From Alentia gelatinosa (lineage: Eukaryota > Annelida > Polychaeta > Phyllodocida > Polynoidae): a stretch of 64,000 bases of DNA. The notes under the pieces are model-generated. The model made no database searches, was not told where the DNA came from, and saw nothing but the letters and a program-made list of their open reading frames with translations. The first letter of the stretch is position 1, and the number at the start of each line of letters is the position of its first letter. The stretch lies in the NCBI GenBank assembly GCA_950022655.1, contig OX465583.1:71373152-71437151 (forward strand). The letters run 5' to 3'. Below are positions 23,900 to 34,652 of the stretch, one piece after another. The position numbers were made by a program, and so were the translations under genes.

Positions 23900-24078
23900 A
23901 GGCCCATTTCCATTGGCCGACAAACACGGTGTAGAATTTTTGTGCTCTGCTAATAGCCCATTTCCATTGGCCATCACCGATATACAGTCAGGAACCACCA
24001 AATATAAATAGGCTATTCGGAGAACACAGAAAATCAACACCGTTTTTGTCGGCCAATGGAAAAAGGCCTTTAAGGGCC
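23900..24078. mobile_element. GGCCC-TTTCCATTGG family, Harbinger-like MITE copy
   Basis: Left AGGCCCATTTCCATTGGCCG, right TCGGCCAATGGAAAAAGGCC. TTA lies at both outer edges (CTTA|AGGCC and GGCCT|TTA), as expected for the 3-bp TWA duplications of PIF/Harbinger transposons. No transposase. Confidence 0.6.
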
Positions 24079-24244
24079 GTACATTAGGTAGGCAGCAGGG
24101 TGGGGGTAGACCAAATGCATTATGAGTCAGTGCCACTTTTCATTGTCTTCGTTTCCTTATCTCTCGATTCCGTGAATTGGCTACAGAAGTGCTCTGTGGT
24201 TGGTGAAATATGGATTTCTAGATTTTTAAAAGAATGCTAGCAAC

Positions 24245-24613
24245 CTGAAAGATGACGAACCTGACTGTAGATTGTCAAGCCAGTAGTTGTCAGGTGGTGG
24301 CAATGTCCACTGCAAAAGTCCTCAACCTTAGGATATACTCGAGCATTCACACTGATGACTAAGTTTCAAAGAATAGCGGCCCATGTAGACGACTAATTCT
24401 TACCGGCTTGAAATAGTGACGGGCATCAGAGCGTGTCCAATAGTGGTCAGGTGGTGCCAACTTGAATAATCTGACATAATCAGATGATCTGCAGTTGCCA
24501 CATGCTTGGCATCTACATAAGACAATTCCTATCGTTTTACTGCTGAAAGTCGTCAGGCGGTGCAAAATGCCAGAATCGCCAGCCGGAATTGTCTAGTGTA
24601 AACGCCGGGTAAG
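24245..24613 (-). mobile_element. GGCGTTTACACTAGACGA family, dispersed copy (reverse)
   Basis: Ends ATTGTCTAGTGTAAACGCCG at 24610 and is collinear in reverse with 30710-31092 (CAGGTGGTGGCAATGTCCAC, CAATAGTGGTCAGGTGGTGC). The left end is eroded. Confidence 0.65.
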
Positions 24614-24679
24614 ACCCAATTTCTAAACGCATCACCAGAAATGCTTAGTCATTCCTCCCCTGCCTTCGTCGCTGTTCTA

Positions 24680-24950
24680 GAGAAACAATCGTTGAGGGAG
24701 TCTCATCCCAACAGCCGCTGCTCCATTACCCGGCATGCAACAGCAGCAGCGGAGCATGCGCCAAGGGTTCCCGGTCATGTGACCAGAGTCTACAGAACGT
24801 GAGCTGAGTGCTGATTGGCTGTCGGGAGACGCTGGGAGGAGTGCGGGTACCAGGACGGGGTCAGGGGTGCTGCCCTCGTCACCAGACTATAGGGCGCAGG
24901 GTTTTAAATGGCGTCGGGGGGCAAGATGGCCGCTTCCATAGCACAATAAC
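24680..24950. promoter_or_regulatory. CpG-rich housekeeping-type promoter
   Basis: Motifs within 250 bp of unique GC-rich DNA: ZNF143/Staf-like ATTACCCGGCATGCAAC (24725-24741), NRF1-like GCATGCGCC (24754), GTCATGTGAC E-box type (24774), inverted CCAAT (ATTGG, 24814) and YY1-type CAAGATGGCCGC (24922-24933). YY1 sites of this form often sit just inside the transcript; read that way, transcription would run rightward. No exon could be tied to it. It could equally serve the - strand gene that ends at 17.5 kb. Confidence 0.5.
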
Positions 24951-25112
24951 GTATTGACTGCTGGCGTCTGTTCCTGTATAAAGCGACATTCACACGGTGG
25001 GATTCATGTACCTTACAGAGCGTATTTCTGACACAAATCCTGCTGAGATTCTGTATTCAAAAAGAATATCTATGTCTAAAGTGTAGGGTTCCATTTTCCA
25101 CTGCAATTGTTG

Positions 25113-25345
25113 ACGATATTTACTCCTAACATAGAACCGAATCTTTTGAGATTTTGAACCCTTTTAGGTACACGAATCCCATTGTGTGAATCCCACTTTA
25201 CAAGGAACAGAATCTGATGAGAATTTGAACCTTGTGAGATATATGAATCCCACCGTGTGAATCCCACTTTACAAGGAATAGAATCTGATGAGAATTTGAA
25301 CCCTGTGAGGTACACAAATCCCATCGTGTGAATCCCATATAAGGT
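25113..25345. repeat. 71-bp tandem repeat, about 3 units
   Basis: GTGTGAATCCCACTTTACAA recurs at 25184 and 25255, and GTGTGAATCCC again at 25326. An inverted piece (ATTCACACGGTGGGATTCAT) lies at 24990. The two overlapping - strand ORFs with SSDSIPCKVGFTRWD-like repeats come from this. Confidence 0.85.
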
Positions 25346-25524
25346 GAAAACGCTGCTATAAATAGCTGTGCTCTGCCGTCAAAACGATACCACATGACAC
25401 ACCTGCCTCTCTCCTACAAAGGCTGCCCACTGTTCATTGACCCTTTCCGACACCTGAGAAGGCACCAAGTCGAAAGGCTCGATTCAGGACACACTGCTCC
25501 CCGTACCGCATCGACCTGGGCTGG

Positions 25525-25725
25525 AGAAGTGTCAATCTGCAAGATGTCCGCACCTCTTTGCCAAAGAAGTGTTGGTTTACAAAATGTCTGCATCAACCTC
25601 TTGGCCGGAGAAGTGTTGGTTTACAAAATATCCGCATCAGTCTCTTGGCCGGAGAAATGTTAGTTTACAAAATGTCTGCATCAACCTCTTGGCCGGAGAA
25701 GTGTTAGTCCACAAGATGTTTGGAA
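25525..25725. repeat. 43-46-bp tandem repeat, left block
   Basis: Unit GGAGAAGTGTTGGTTTACAA, then AATGTCTGCATCAACCTCTTGGCC. It continues as 25950-26165 after an inserted hairpin element. Confidence 0.85.
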
Positions 25726-25732
25726 CATATTT

Positions 25733-25945
25733 ATCGGTCCCGATTTCGGAACATTGGACTGCAATTTATCGGCGACAAAGGTACATCTCCATGGGGGGCA
25801 TTTGGAAATCTTAGGCAAAGTTCTTAAGGTGGGTGCCACACTGACCGACTCCATTTGTAGGCCTCGCCTGAGCTTACAATTGTTCTTTTATCGCCGAGAA
25901 AGGAACATTCATGTTCCGAAATCGTACAGTCTGTTATGGCCTTAA
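25733..25945. mobile_element. inverted-repeat element inserted in the tandem array
   Basis: CCGATTTCGGAACATTGGAC at the left and GTTCATGTTCCGAAATCG-type complement at the right, with GGCGACAAAGGTACATC inside. A divergent member of the AATGCACATCTACCGATT family (42323, 45180, 49376, 57252). Confidence 0.55.
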
Positions 25946-25949
25946 GTGT

Positions 25950-26165
25950 ACAAAATGTCCACATCTGCCTCTTGGCTGGAGAAGTGTTAGTCTACAAGAT
26001 GTCAGCATCAACGTCTTGCCGGAGAAGTGTTAGTCTACAAGATGTCAGCATCAACGTCTTGCCAGAGAAGTGTTAGTCTACAAGATGTCAGCATCAACGT
26101 CTTGCCGGAGAAGTGTTAGTCTACAAGATATCTGCTTCGACCTCTGGGCTGTAGAATTGTTAATC
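25950..26165. repeat. 43-bp tandem repeat, right block
   Basis: AAGTGTTAGTCTACAAGATG recurs at 25982, 26025, 26068 and 26111 (43-bp steps). These units are more uniform than the left block, suggesting more recent amplification. Confidence 0.85.
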
Positions 26166-27544
26166 TGCAAAATGTTTCTTGACAAACACCGGAAACGTCA
26201 ATAAAGGCTGATATAAAAAGCCCGACCACTGGGGGAAGGCTCAGATATACACAATGACTCTGCCGCTGGTTTTGTACTGACGATCGCTTTCCTCTATGTT
26301 CAGAGGCCATGATAAAATTACCATAGATGGTGGGCACAATATACCTGACACTAGGTGTGTCCAGTGGTTGCAGAGAAATAGGTGTGCATCCGAATGGAAG
26401 TTTATTCATATGTCCACTTATACAGAACTTGTAACCTGAACATGCTGAGTATTACGTGAGGAACCAAGTTCTAACCCTTTTCACATCAGATGGACAGAAC
26501 TTTCTTCTCAAGAGCTTTACATATTACACAATCCTGGATTGGGAATACTCGCACACCATACTTGATGCCAAAGTAATATGGGTTCATTTTGTTGAAAGCG
26601 ATTAAGGCTTCGAGATTGACATTATGGAAAGAGTGCATGATATCAATTAAAAAAAACCATCCTGATGTTTGAAAGCCACCATGTGCGAACCGGAGGAATC
26701 ATCTTGTTCTCATCTTATAGAAGAGAGAGAGATTGCTGGATCCACCATCATCTGTCAAGAAATTGTTAGATAGCGCCACTGTAGTCGGGAGGCAACCACT
26801 ATTTTCTGCCGTCATAATCCATAGATAAAGGCTAAAACCCTTTTATGGCAAACCAAAAAGATATTCTCAATAAAATCCATTGATAGCCACCACCTGGTGT
26901 TTTATTTAGCGTCAGGGGACCAAGATGGTCAATACGATCGCTGCCAGAGCGACACTAAATTAGCTCTGGTCGGGTTAAATCTGTGGCTGCCTTCATCCAG
27001 TAGCGGAAATCTCAGTATAGCTTGTAGAGTGTCTTTTGGTCATAACTTCGATGCAAATTTGCTTGTATTTTTTCCTTTTGTGTGTACTTTTTAGATTAAA
27101 TCCACTATGAAGCTAGCCTTCATTATCAATTTGTTAAGCTATAAATTCCACATAATAAGTATGTCTGCTTTTAGAGCCTACATAGAACAAAACTACTCGA
27201 GGCGCACACAGAGTGATACCCTATCAGATTTAACCCGACCAACCCCTATGTTGTAGCTCAGCGCAGACAGGGGTTGGTTACCAAACTAGATGGCCACCTC
27301 CATCTTACAATAGCTGTGTGCTGTGTAAAGATTAGAGACATCTAGGGAACACCTCGGTGAGGTATCAATGACAGCATACTCCGGAACAACCTGATATCGC
27401 TCAGTGTCTGTCTGCGGATCAACCGGAGTTTAGAGGCTTTAGTTTGCTTCGCATCTCATTAATTCTAGGCGACTCCTCCTACAAAGATGGTCGTTTGTGA
27501 TGGCCGCTGGGTCTGCTAGGTGTGCTAGGTAGCGCCTTCAAGCT

Positions 27545-27775
27545 GCTCGGTGGCTAAGTGGTAGGGGTGTTCGCCTCAAGCATGGGAGATCAGGGGTTCA
27601 AACCCCGGTCGGGTCATATCAAAGACTTACACAGAAATGGTACCCACTGCCCATTTGGCTTAACACCCGCCATTAGAATGAGGAGTAGGGGCCTAGGGCC
27701 CGAGTGGAAAAATGGCCGTATAGCCAAATTCGGTGATTGTATAACACAATATCCCCTTAAAAATTGCTATAAAAA
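27545..27775 (+). mobile_element. tRNA-derived SINE
   Basis: A perfect RNA polymerase III A box (TGGCTAAGTGG, 27551-27561) and a near-perfect B box (GGTTCAAACCC, 27595-27605) with tRNA spacing. After them come TGGTACCCACTGCCCATTTG and a GAGGAGTAGGG-type body, resembling the conserved core of animal V/CORE-like SINEs, then an A-rich tail (TATAAAAAAG). The head resembles tRNA-Leu(CAA). Confidence 0.65.
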
Positions 27776-28569
27776 AGACAGCTGATTCTAAAGAAGTCAT
27801 GTTTTGGTCAAAGTCGTCATTCTCCACGACTTTGATGCGGAGTGATATGAACGAGGTGTACAGGTGTATAATAAATATGATATAGGGTGCAGAGGTCAGT
27901 AAGTATATGAACAATGTGCACAGGTGTATTATAAAGCTAGAGTATTACTCTACTCATGATTAGCAGACTCTACATCAAAGTATCTGAGGCATTATATATC
28001 CTGGGACCAAGGGCAGCCGCGTGTGATGAAGTCTACTTACGACCTTGTCCACATGGGATCAGACAGCCATACTCCATTTAGGAACAGGCAAGATAGTATG
28101 GAGCCAAGACATTTAAAACACACTAGGATATATTTCAATTCACCTTACCCTGGTATAAGTTTAGCCATGTGAATAACATTAGAAAAATATACAATACTCC
28201 ACTCATTTGGATGCACTGTAATCGTAACTCGTCTTCCCCTCGATGATGATTGCGGCGCATCCAACCCATGGAGTATTGTCTATTTAAACGATTCTCGATG
28301 CAGTTCTATATAAGAATTCAAATGAACTGAAAACTAATATCAAATAAATGTAAGTAATACATAGTTCAGACTAGATCGGTGCTTTACAGAGAGCTCACAG
28401 TTCAATGTTAATATCTTATCTTAACTTAAAGTTCAATATCAATATCTGGAATACCTCTCTGTAACTCTCAAAGCATATCTAGCTCGTCGCCAACAGGAAA
28501 CTATAATCCTGCTCCTCCTTATTAAAAACCAAAAGATTGCTAATATCTCCACCTTCTCGTTTCCGACAG

Positions 28570-28632
28570 TTTTTTAATACGTCCCACTCAGGTTATGACC
28601 GCTGGGACCGCCCCTCCATCACCTGGGCGTTG
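28570..28632 (+). CDS. possible 63-nt internal exon
   Basis: Acceptor CTTCTCGTTTCCGACAG (ends 28569), then 21 codons open in phase 0, FFNTSHSGYDRWDRPSITWA and one more residue, then a consensus donor TTG|GTGAGT at 28633. The splice signals are better than the coding evidence, since 21 open codons are common by chance. Product unknown. Confidence 0.3.
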
Positions 28633-28799
28633 GTGAGTTGAGATGGCATGCCGTCTCCTGAGAAACAGGAGCGCTGACCACGCAGACCCCCGTCCCTGCC
28701 CTTTGATTAGCTGATGAGCAGCTCGTGTGGCTTTGAGTCGCTCTCTACGATGGTTCGGCAACTACTATGTGCCACGAGTTGGGCAGGCTCCTGTGCAAT

Positions 28800-29170
28800 A
28801 TGATTTATCATCTATCATATACAAAGACCCAAGTGAGAATGTATGGGGACTCGGTAAACCACGACCCATTGTTTATTATCCATCGTATACAAAACCCCAT
28901 TGATAATGTATGGGGACTCTGTAAACCATGACCCATTGTTTGTTATCTATCGTATACAAAACCCCATTGATAATGTACGGCGACACAGTAAACCACGATC
29001 CATTGTTTGTTATCTATCGTATACAAGGACTCCATTGAGAATATATGGGGACTCGGTAAACCACGACCCATTGTTTATTATCCATCGTATACAAAACCCC
29101 ATTGATAATGTATGGGGACTCTGTAAACCATGACCCATTGTTTATCATCCATCGTATGCAAATACCCCAT
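28800..29170. repeat. 67-bp tandem repeat, about 5-6 units
   Basis: GACCCATTGTTTATTATCCA recurs at 28863, 28930, 28997, 29065 and 29132. The unit includes ATCGTATACAAAACCCCATT and TGTATGGGGACTCTGTAAAC. Single units lie at 29228-29290, 29815-29880 and, inverted, 305-385. Confidence 0.9.
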
Positions 29171-29284
29171 TACTAACCGCATTACTATGCCTTGTATATA
29201 TGCCCGGCCATGAAGACAGAGATATTATTATCCATCGTATACAAAGACTCCATTGAAAATATATGGGGACTTAGTAAACCACGA

Positions 29285-29700
29285 CCCATTATATACGGCA
29301 TATAGCCTATGATCCATGGGGGCTGCCACGATGCCCCCCCAAGTAGGTGTTCTTCACTAATGGAGGTGAATAAGTAGGTGTTCTTCACTAAAGGAGGTGT
29401 GAAAGGAGTGAGTGATTATTGGGAAGTGTCGCAACTCTAGCCTTGCTGACATATGTATATAAAGTGTTCCATATGAAAAACCTCATGTTCTTGGTTTAAT
29501 CATTATGTCATCCTGCTCTAGGATGGGTGTAGAGAGTCAAGGAAACCATGGTAAAACATTAAAAGGCAGTTGAATTTCGTAAGAACAAAGAGCCAAAACA
29601 GAGGTACTGTCCCCCTAAAAGGGCCTGCCATACTGCTGGCCACCTAGTGACTGCTTCATGCACTAACAGTGGCTCTGTCCCCTATAAAACCAGTATCAGA
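29285..29700 (+). repeat. dispersed repeat, inverted partner of 18590-18925
   Basis: Contains TGGGGGCTGCCACGATGCCC, AGGTGTTCTTCACTAATGGA (partly duplicated in tandem here), CTGCTCTAGGATGGGTGTAG and CTAACAGTGGCTCTGTCCCC. It continues at 29.70-29.88 kb into sequence that matches 190-330 in reverse. Confidence 0.7.
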
Positions 29701-30309
29701 TACCATAACTGTGGTATCCAGATTCAGATTTGTGGTTTACGGCCTCAAATGGTATACGGGAAAACTAATCCCTTTGTGCTATAGTGAAAAGGAACAGTCC
29801 CTATTGTTTCATTATCCATCGTATACAAAGACCCCATTGACAATGTATGGGGGAACCCGGTAAACCACGACCCATTATATAAAGAATGTCAAATACCATA
29901 AGTGAGGTATACATTGGGAACTTGTATCCAACGCCCATGAGATATGTAGGAAAAATATCCAATGGTGGATTATGTCACAAATGTTAGCCTATTAGTCAAT
30001 GTAAAGGGTGAGATAAATTCAGAAACCTATTGAAATTTAGGGTCGGAGGTCAGTCCTATCTCATTTGAATTAATATCTAATTCGCGCGGCTTCACCGTGT
30101 GTATTACTACGCGATTGAAACTCGATGGGATACGAGATCTGATTCTAAGCTTTCATAGGTTTCATCTGTATCATCTTAGTTTGGTATAAACGTCCATAGG
30201 CTTAGCATTATAAACTCATTCTCAATGGGCTAGACAGTACACTAACTCGTACTCAACGGGTGATAAAGAGATAAATATTTCCAGGATAAGATAAATCAAA
30301 AACATATTC

Positions 30310-30435
30310 ATGTTTGGTCTGAGTCCTCATTCACCATCTCGTTTGGAGCGCTTCAGAATATTCACTCAGCTATCGCCTCGTTCATATTACTGTGCACTCC
30401 AAACTCGATGGAGAACGGGGACACAGACCAGACAC
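30310..30435. repeat. foldback hairpin with GCTATCGCCTCGTTCAT loop
   Basis: The left arm TTTGGTCTGAGTCCTCATTC with CTCGTTTGGAGCGC pairs with the right arm GTGCACTCCAAACTCGATGG plus GGACACAGACCA. The loop is CTCAGCTATCGCCTCGTTCA. Related arms or loops occur at 58.82, 61.95, 42.01 and 27.80 kb. Confidence 0.6.
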
Positions 30436-30709
30436 TCATTAGTTTCTTTCTCAATCCTCTTGTAGAGAATGACTAATGACTGACAAGGTGTCCTTCTTAT
30501 CGCTGATCGCTCTGTTCTGCACATTCCTCCTTCTCTGTGCGCCTTGAGGTGTGAGGCGTCTTTCATCCCTCGTCCTTCCTCCGGCAGGCTCGTGTTACCA
30601 GGCGCCGGGCTCAGGACATGCTGACATGTCACCCACGCGTCGGGTGTCTCCGGCTCAAAGGGGCGCGCGACGAGGCACGACATGCACATGATAGGGCAAA
30701 GACCCCTTC

Positions 30710-31092
30710 CCGGCATTTACACTAGACGATTCTGGCCGGCGATTCTGGTATTTTGCACCTCCTGATGACTTTCAGCAGTATAATGATAGAAATTGTCTAA
30801 TGTAAATGCTAAGAGCGTGGCGACTGCAGATCGTCTGATTATGTCAGATAACACCATTTGGCACCACTTGAGGACTATTGGACATGCTCTGATGTCCGCG
30901 ACTATTTCAAGCAGACTTGAATTAGTTGTCTTCACAGGCAGCAATTCTGTGAGAGCTTAGTCATCCGTGTAAACGCTGGAATACATTCTGAGGTTTATGA
31001 CTTTTGCAGTGGACATTGCCACCACCTGACGACTACTGACTTGACGATCTACAGTCGCCACATATTTTGTTGTCTAATGTAAACACAGGGTA
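30710..31092 (+). mobile_element. GGCGTTTACACTAGACGA family, complete dispersed copy
   Basis: Starts CCCGGCATTTACACTAGACG and ends TTGTCTAATGTAAACACAGG, so its ends are inverted repeats. The interior is built from several smaller complementary blocks (GATTCTGGCCGGCGATTCTG; GACTATTGGACATGCTCTGA; GTGGACATTGCCACCACCTG). Non-coding, about 380 bp, collinear with 54830-55214. Confidence 0.7.
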
Positions 31093-31212
31093 AGTTAGTT
31101 CATAAAGAAGTCACGGAGTCTGACTTATATGGCATCCGGCCATGGGTTTATAACAATGTCGGTACCTCAGTTTAAAACTGGAAGACATCAATCGGAGACA
31201 CATCAAGTCAGA

Positions 31213-31412
31213 AAGGCAGCAATTTTCAGAATCACCAACACAAAATGGGGTGTATATGATATTATTTCATATTTCACCTGATTATTGCTTATCAGAATCT
31301 CTTACAGGTAATTTATCATCTCAAAGCAATAATCGGGTGAAATATGATATATATATATATAGCCGCTCACGCACACGCCATTTTGTGTTGGCGATTCTGG
31401 AAATCGCTGCGT
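31213..31412. repeat. hairpin with ~80-bp arms
   Basis: CAGAATCACCAACACAAAAT with CATATTTCACCTGATTATTG (31228-31290) is complementary to 31322-31400 (CAATAATCGGGTGAAATATG, CATTTTGTGTTGGCGATTCT). Part of the right arm recurs at 62.94-63.00 kb. Confidence 0.65.
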
Positions 31413-31473
31413 TTCTCGCATGGTGTGTGTTCGGCTTTAAGTTCACCTGTGCATTATCCTGGAATGGTACCTC

Positions 31474-31475
<2 letters not shown>

Positions 31476-31510
<35 letters not shown>

Positions 31511-31541
31511 GACATAGAGAGAGACAGAGAGAGAGAGACAC

Positions 31542-31572
<31 letters not shown>
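31476..31572. repeat. (GA)n microsatellite
   Basis: AGAGAG with CATA and CACA interruptions; it generates the RERERE and SLSLSL ORFs on both strands. Confidence 0.95.
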
Positions 31573-31864
31573 AGAATCAGGAGAATTGATTTTATGTGTG
31601 TTTGCCCGTGTGACTGGCCTATTCCGATCTGAAACAACAGCCCCCAGAGGAACATGCACCACTCGATCACGCACCATATCAGAACTTTATCATTGACTTT
31701 CCTCGGTCCTGAGTATGACTTTTTGCTGCAGCTTCAGGGGTCGGAGCGGTGGTTTGGCGGGCTCGACGATGTGGTTTACCCTGTCCCCCCTCCCCTCCCC
31801 GCGACATCCGGCTGACTGGAGGTGTGTTGTGGAGGGCCACTCTCCAAGCAGATCTTTTACGGCG

Positions 31865-32221
31865 CAGGGGGTCGTTGCTCCACGTTTTGCGGATCGCAAA
31901 ATAGCGATCCGAGGTCGAAAGTGTTGCTCCAGATATTTTCCAGATATTTTCCAGGAGCAACGACCCCCTGGGGGTCGTTGCTCCTGGAAAGCGTTGCTCC
32001 AGTAATATCGGATCGTATCGTGTAATATCGCTATTTTCACGTTGTATCGCTATATTTTAAAACACCGCTTTCTCAGTGTGATAGGTAACAGGTTCATTGA
32101 GGTTTTAATTGGATATAGATAGCGATATATTTATGATGCGATCCGCAAAATATCTGGAGCAACACTTTCGACCTCGGATCGCTATTTTGCGATCCGCAAA
32201 ACGTGGAGCAACGACCCCCTG
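31865..32221. mobile_element. 357-bp TIR element, CAGGGGGTCGTTGCTCC ends
   Basis: The arms 31865-31942 and 32143-32221 are complementary (CAGGGGGTCGTTGCTCCACG, TTGCGGATCGCAAAATAGCG, ATCCGAGGTCGAAAGTGTTG). A second 37-bp palindrome lies inside at 31951-31987. hAT-like CAGGGG terminus; no 8-bp duplication seen. A decayed relative lies at 55380-55660. Confidence 0.7.
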
Positions 32222-32945
32222 GTGCTAATCTCTGCCTCAACCCAATGACGCCATACGCTGGTATCACTAACGAGAGTGGGAACCAGTCAATATTTCAGAT
32301 TCAACACAAAGCATCTGTCAGAAGTTGGGAAACTCAGACAACTCATATATTATGAGTTGGGAAATATCGGAATTGCTAAATGAGGTTAACAGACAATCCA
32401 GTTGTTGTCTTTTTTTCAACTTTAAGCCACTTTACAATGTGAATCCATATTTGATTAGACTGTCCCTTTGAGTGAGCATATGTGACATGTTGACAAATAA
32501 AACTCTGCAACACATGAAGTCTGATTGCCATAACGAATAACAGAAATGAGCGTATATTATTAACCATATAGATATATGTGCATCTTTATTCACAAGTAAA
32601 CCACAAAATACTCCCCAAAGCGCTAAGATTTTAGGATATTCAAAAACTGGCATATGGAGAGCCAAAACGTGTATATTTGTGGGAACCAATCAGCATAATT
32701 CTGCACAAAAACCGGAAGTACACTGAGTGACCTTCACCTTCAATTATATCAAAAGGACAGTGTCCCATGAATATGCAGGTTTCCGTGGTGTATGGGCCAG
32801 ATTCTCTCCCAAACAGGCAGGTTGGGGCAGAGATACAAGCGGCCACAGGAAGTAGAGCGCAGAATATCTGCTGGGAGAGTGGCGGAGGGGTGTTAGGTGT
32901 GGTGTTAGGAGGGGAAGCGGGGAAGCGTCGATCTGAAGCCTGAAG

Positions 32946-33075
32946 TGGCGGTGGGCGGGCGGCGGGCGGTGTACGGCGGTGGGCGGGCGGCGGGTGGCGG
33001 GCGGTGTACGGCGGGCGGCGGGCGGCGGGCGGCGGGCGGCGGGCGGCGGGCGGCGGGCGGCGGGCGGCGGGCGGG
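32946..33075. repeat. (CGGCGGG)n GC-rich microsatellite
   Basis: A 7-bp unit, at first interrupted by TGTACGGCGGTGGG, then pure. G-runs of three or more at regular spacing make a G-quadruplex possible. ORFs on both strands here (RRAAGGG, PPAARRP) are artefacts. Confidence 0.9.
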
Positions 33076-33889
33076 GCGCCGGGGTTGCGGGTCAGTCTGG
33101 GGACGGGTCGACCATCGATCACAACAGCCTCAGATGCACAGAGGGGGATTGTTCTGTTGGCTTTGTCTAATTGACTGCGACTCCATTGATTTCTCCGCCG
33201 GACGCGTATACTGACAAAACACCGTCTGTGGCGGGGGACGAAAGGGGGCAGGGGACGCATTGACGGTCAGTGGCGTAAAGGGGGAAAGGGGCCTTGTTGA
33301 CCATCCACAGGCGCCACGGGCCGAAAATTACCATCTCGAAAAACAATGCTCATTTCCTCCCCTTCCCCAGTCATCGCCATTTTCCGCCAACAAACAGTAT
33401 GCCACCTCTACCTTACCTCCTCCAAAGAACTAGAACCCCTGGACAGCCCACTCACTGTAGAGCCCTGTGAACTAGTAGCGCACATGCCCCGAGTCCTACA
33501 GGGGAGCAAAACATCCGGTTCACGCTTCTATCATGTCCGACTAGATCTGTTAATCCGCTAGGGGTCTCGGCCGGATATACCCACACCACTGTTTACATGT
33601 GTCGAATGGGTAACCAGAAGTTCACCTCCCCTGTATCTTGAAACAAGGCTAGCCACGAGTTCGTCCCATAGTAGCCTGGAAGCCTGGCACATTATAGACC
33701 AAGTAACGGGTTCCATTTTTTTAGTGCATTATGCACTCTCCTAGCAGAGATCCTGCGATCTACTTCTGCGAAAGATCTGCAGGGAGAGTGCCACATTGGG
33801 AGACCTAGACTGTTGAGCAAGTCTATGTAGAGCCAAGACAGCTGGCGTGACTGTCAGTTCAAGGTTTTCTCTAGTATTACTAAGAAGTA

Positions 33890-34652
33890 GTTACCAGTCC
33901 CTTATTGAGCGCGGGAAATCGCGCTCATATACGTCATCTAGATAGAGGTTAGAATGCTCACACAGGGTTTCAGCTTACTGTAAAGAATCTATCCCTTCAC
34001 TACCAATGTCCCAACTATAAATGCCTGGTTAAATGAGCAGGGGTCCAGTATCCCAGTATCCCATATCCCTGCCCCACTACTGACTTGGTTCCTTTTAATA
34101 GAACTTTCATGGCTGAGTGACCATGTGAATGTGTGTGCAGTGTGGTGTAGCAAATCAACAGAAATCAGATATCAATGGACTATGATAATTGTGCCAAATA
34201 TATGAATGTTCCAGATGATACCCCATCTGAAGATGTCAAAAGAACTCTTAGAAGTAGAAGGAAAACAGATGACAAATATGTTAGTTAGAGGATTACCAAG
34301 GGCACTAGTACTCCAAATGAAGTACCTTCAAGCAAAACAAACTTGAGTGCATCAAGCGCTAAGGGGCTATCAAAGAGCAAACTGAGTGGCATAGCTGACC
34401 TATTAGCCAGAGAAGTAGGGCAGTTGACCAAGACCCTAAATGACAAATTCAGTCACAACCATGACAAGGTGAATGTGATCTGTGGTATGCTAGACCAGGC
34501 ACAAGTCAAAATCAAAATTGTTAGCCAGAAAATGACAAACATCTCAAAAGAAATATACCAAAGTATTGATATTCTCTTACTTTTATTCTATGATATTTTG
34601 ATATACCGCGCTCTTCCATTATGAATGGAAATAACGTATGCTCCCAGTTTCA
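33890..34652 (+). mobile_element. truncated copy of the 1-kb TIR element
   Basis: Collinear with 47926-48672 (TTATTGAGC-CGGGAAATCGCGC, GCTCACACAGG-TTTCAGC, the whole reading frame, TTCCATTATGAATGGAAATA). The left TIR is eroded to ACCAGTCCCTTATT. Similarity stops abruptly at about 34652, exactly where the GC-rich DIRS element begins. I did not find the missing 270 bp on the far side of the DIRS element, so a simple insertion is not proven. Confidence 0.65.
34175..34624 (+). pseudogene. 149-codon TIR-element ORF, broken by an internal TAG
   Basis: The frame starts MDYDNCAKYMNVPDDTPSED and runs in phase to TGA at 34624 except for TAG at 34286-34288, where the other copy has a Lys codon. The C-terminal two thirds (from 34343) is basic, then heptad-like: LLAREVGQLTKTLNDKF and AQVKIKIVSQKMTNISKE. 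This suggests a coiled coil, with a hydrophobic end. No known domain recognised; there is no transposase signature. It may be an accessory or captured protein of the element. Confidence 0.55.

Noticed and set aside
27545..27616. A functional tRNA-Leu gene
   Set aside because: A and B boxes are good, but the anticodon and acceptor stems do not pair and a SINE body follows.
31250..31696. Long frames rich in RERERE (+) and SLSLSL (-)
   Set aside because: They are translations of the (GA)n microsatellite.
32640..33260. 206-codon - strand frame, Pro/Arg/Ala-rich
   Set aside because: Most of it is the translated (CGGCGGG)n microsatellite; the flanking parts have no independent support.
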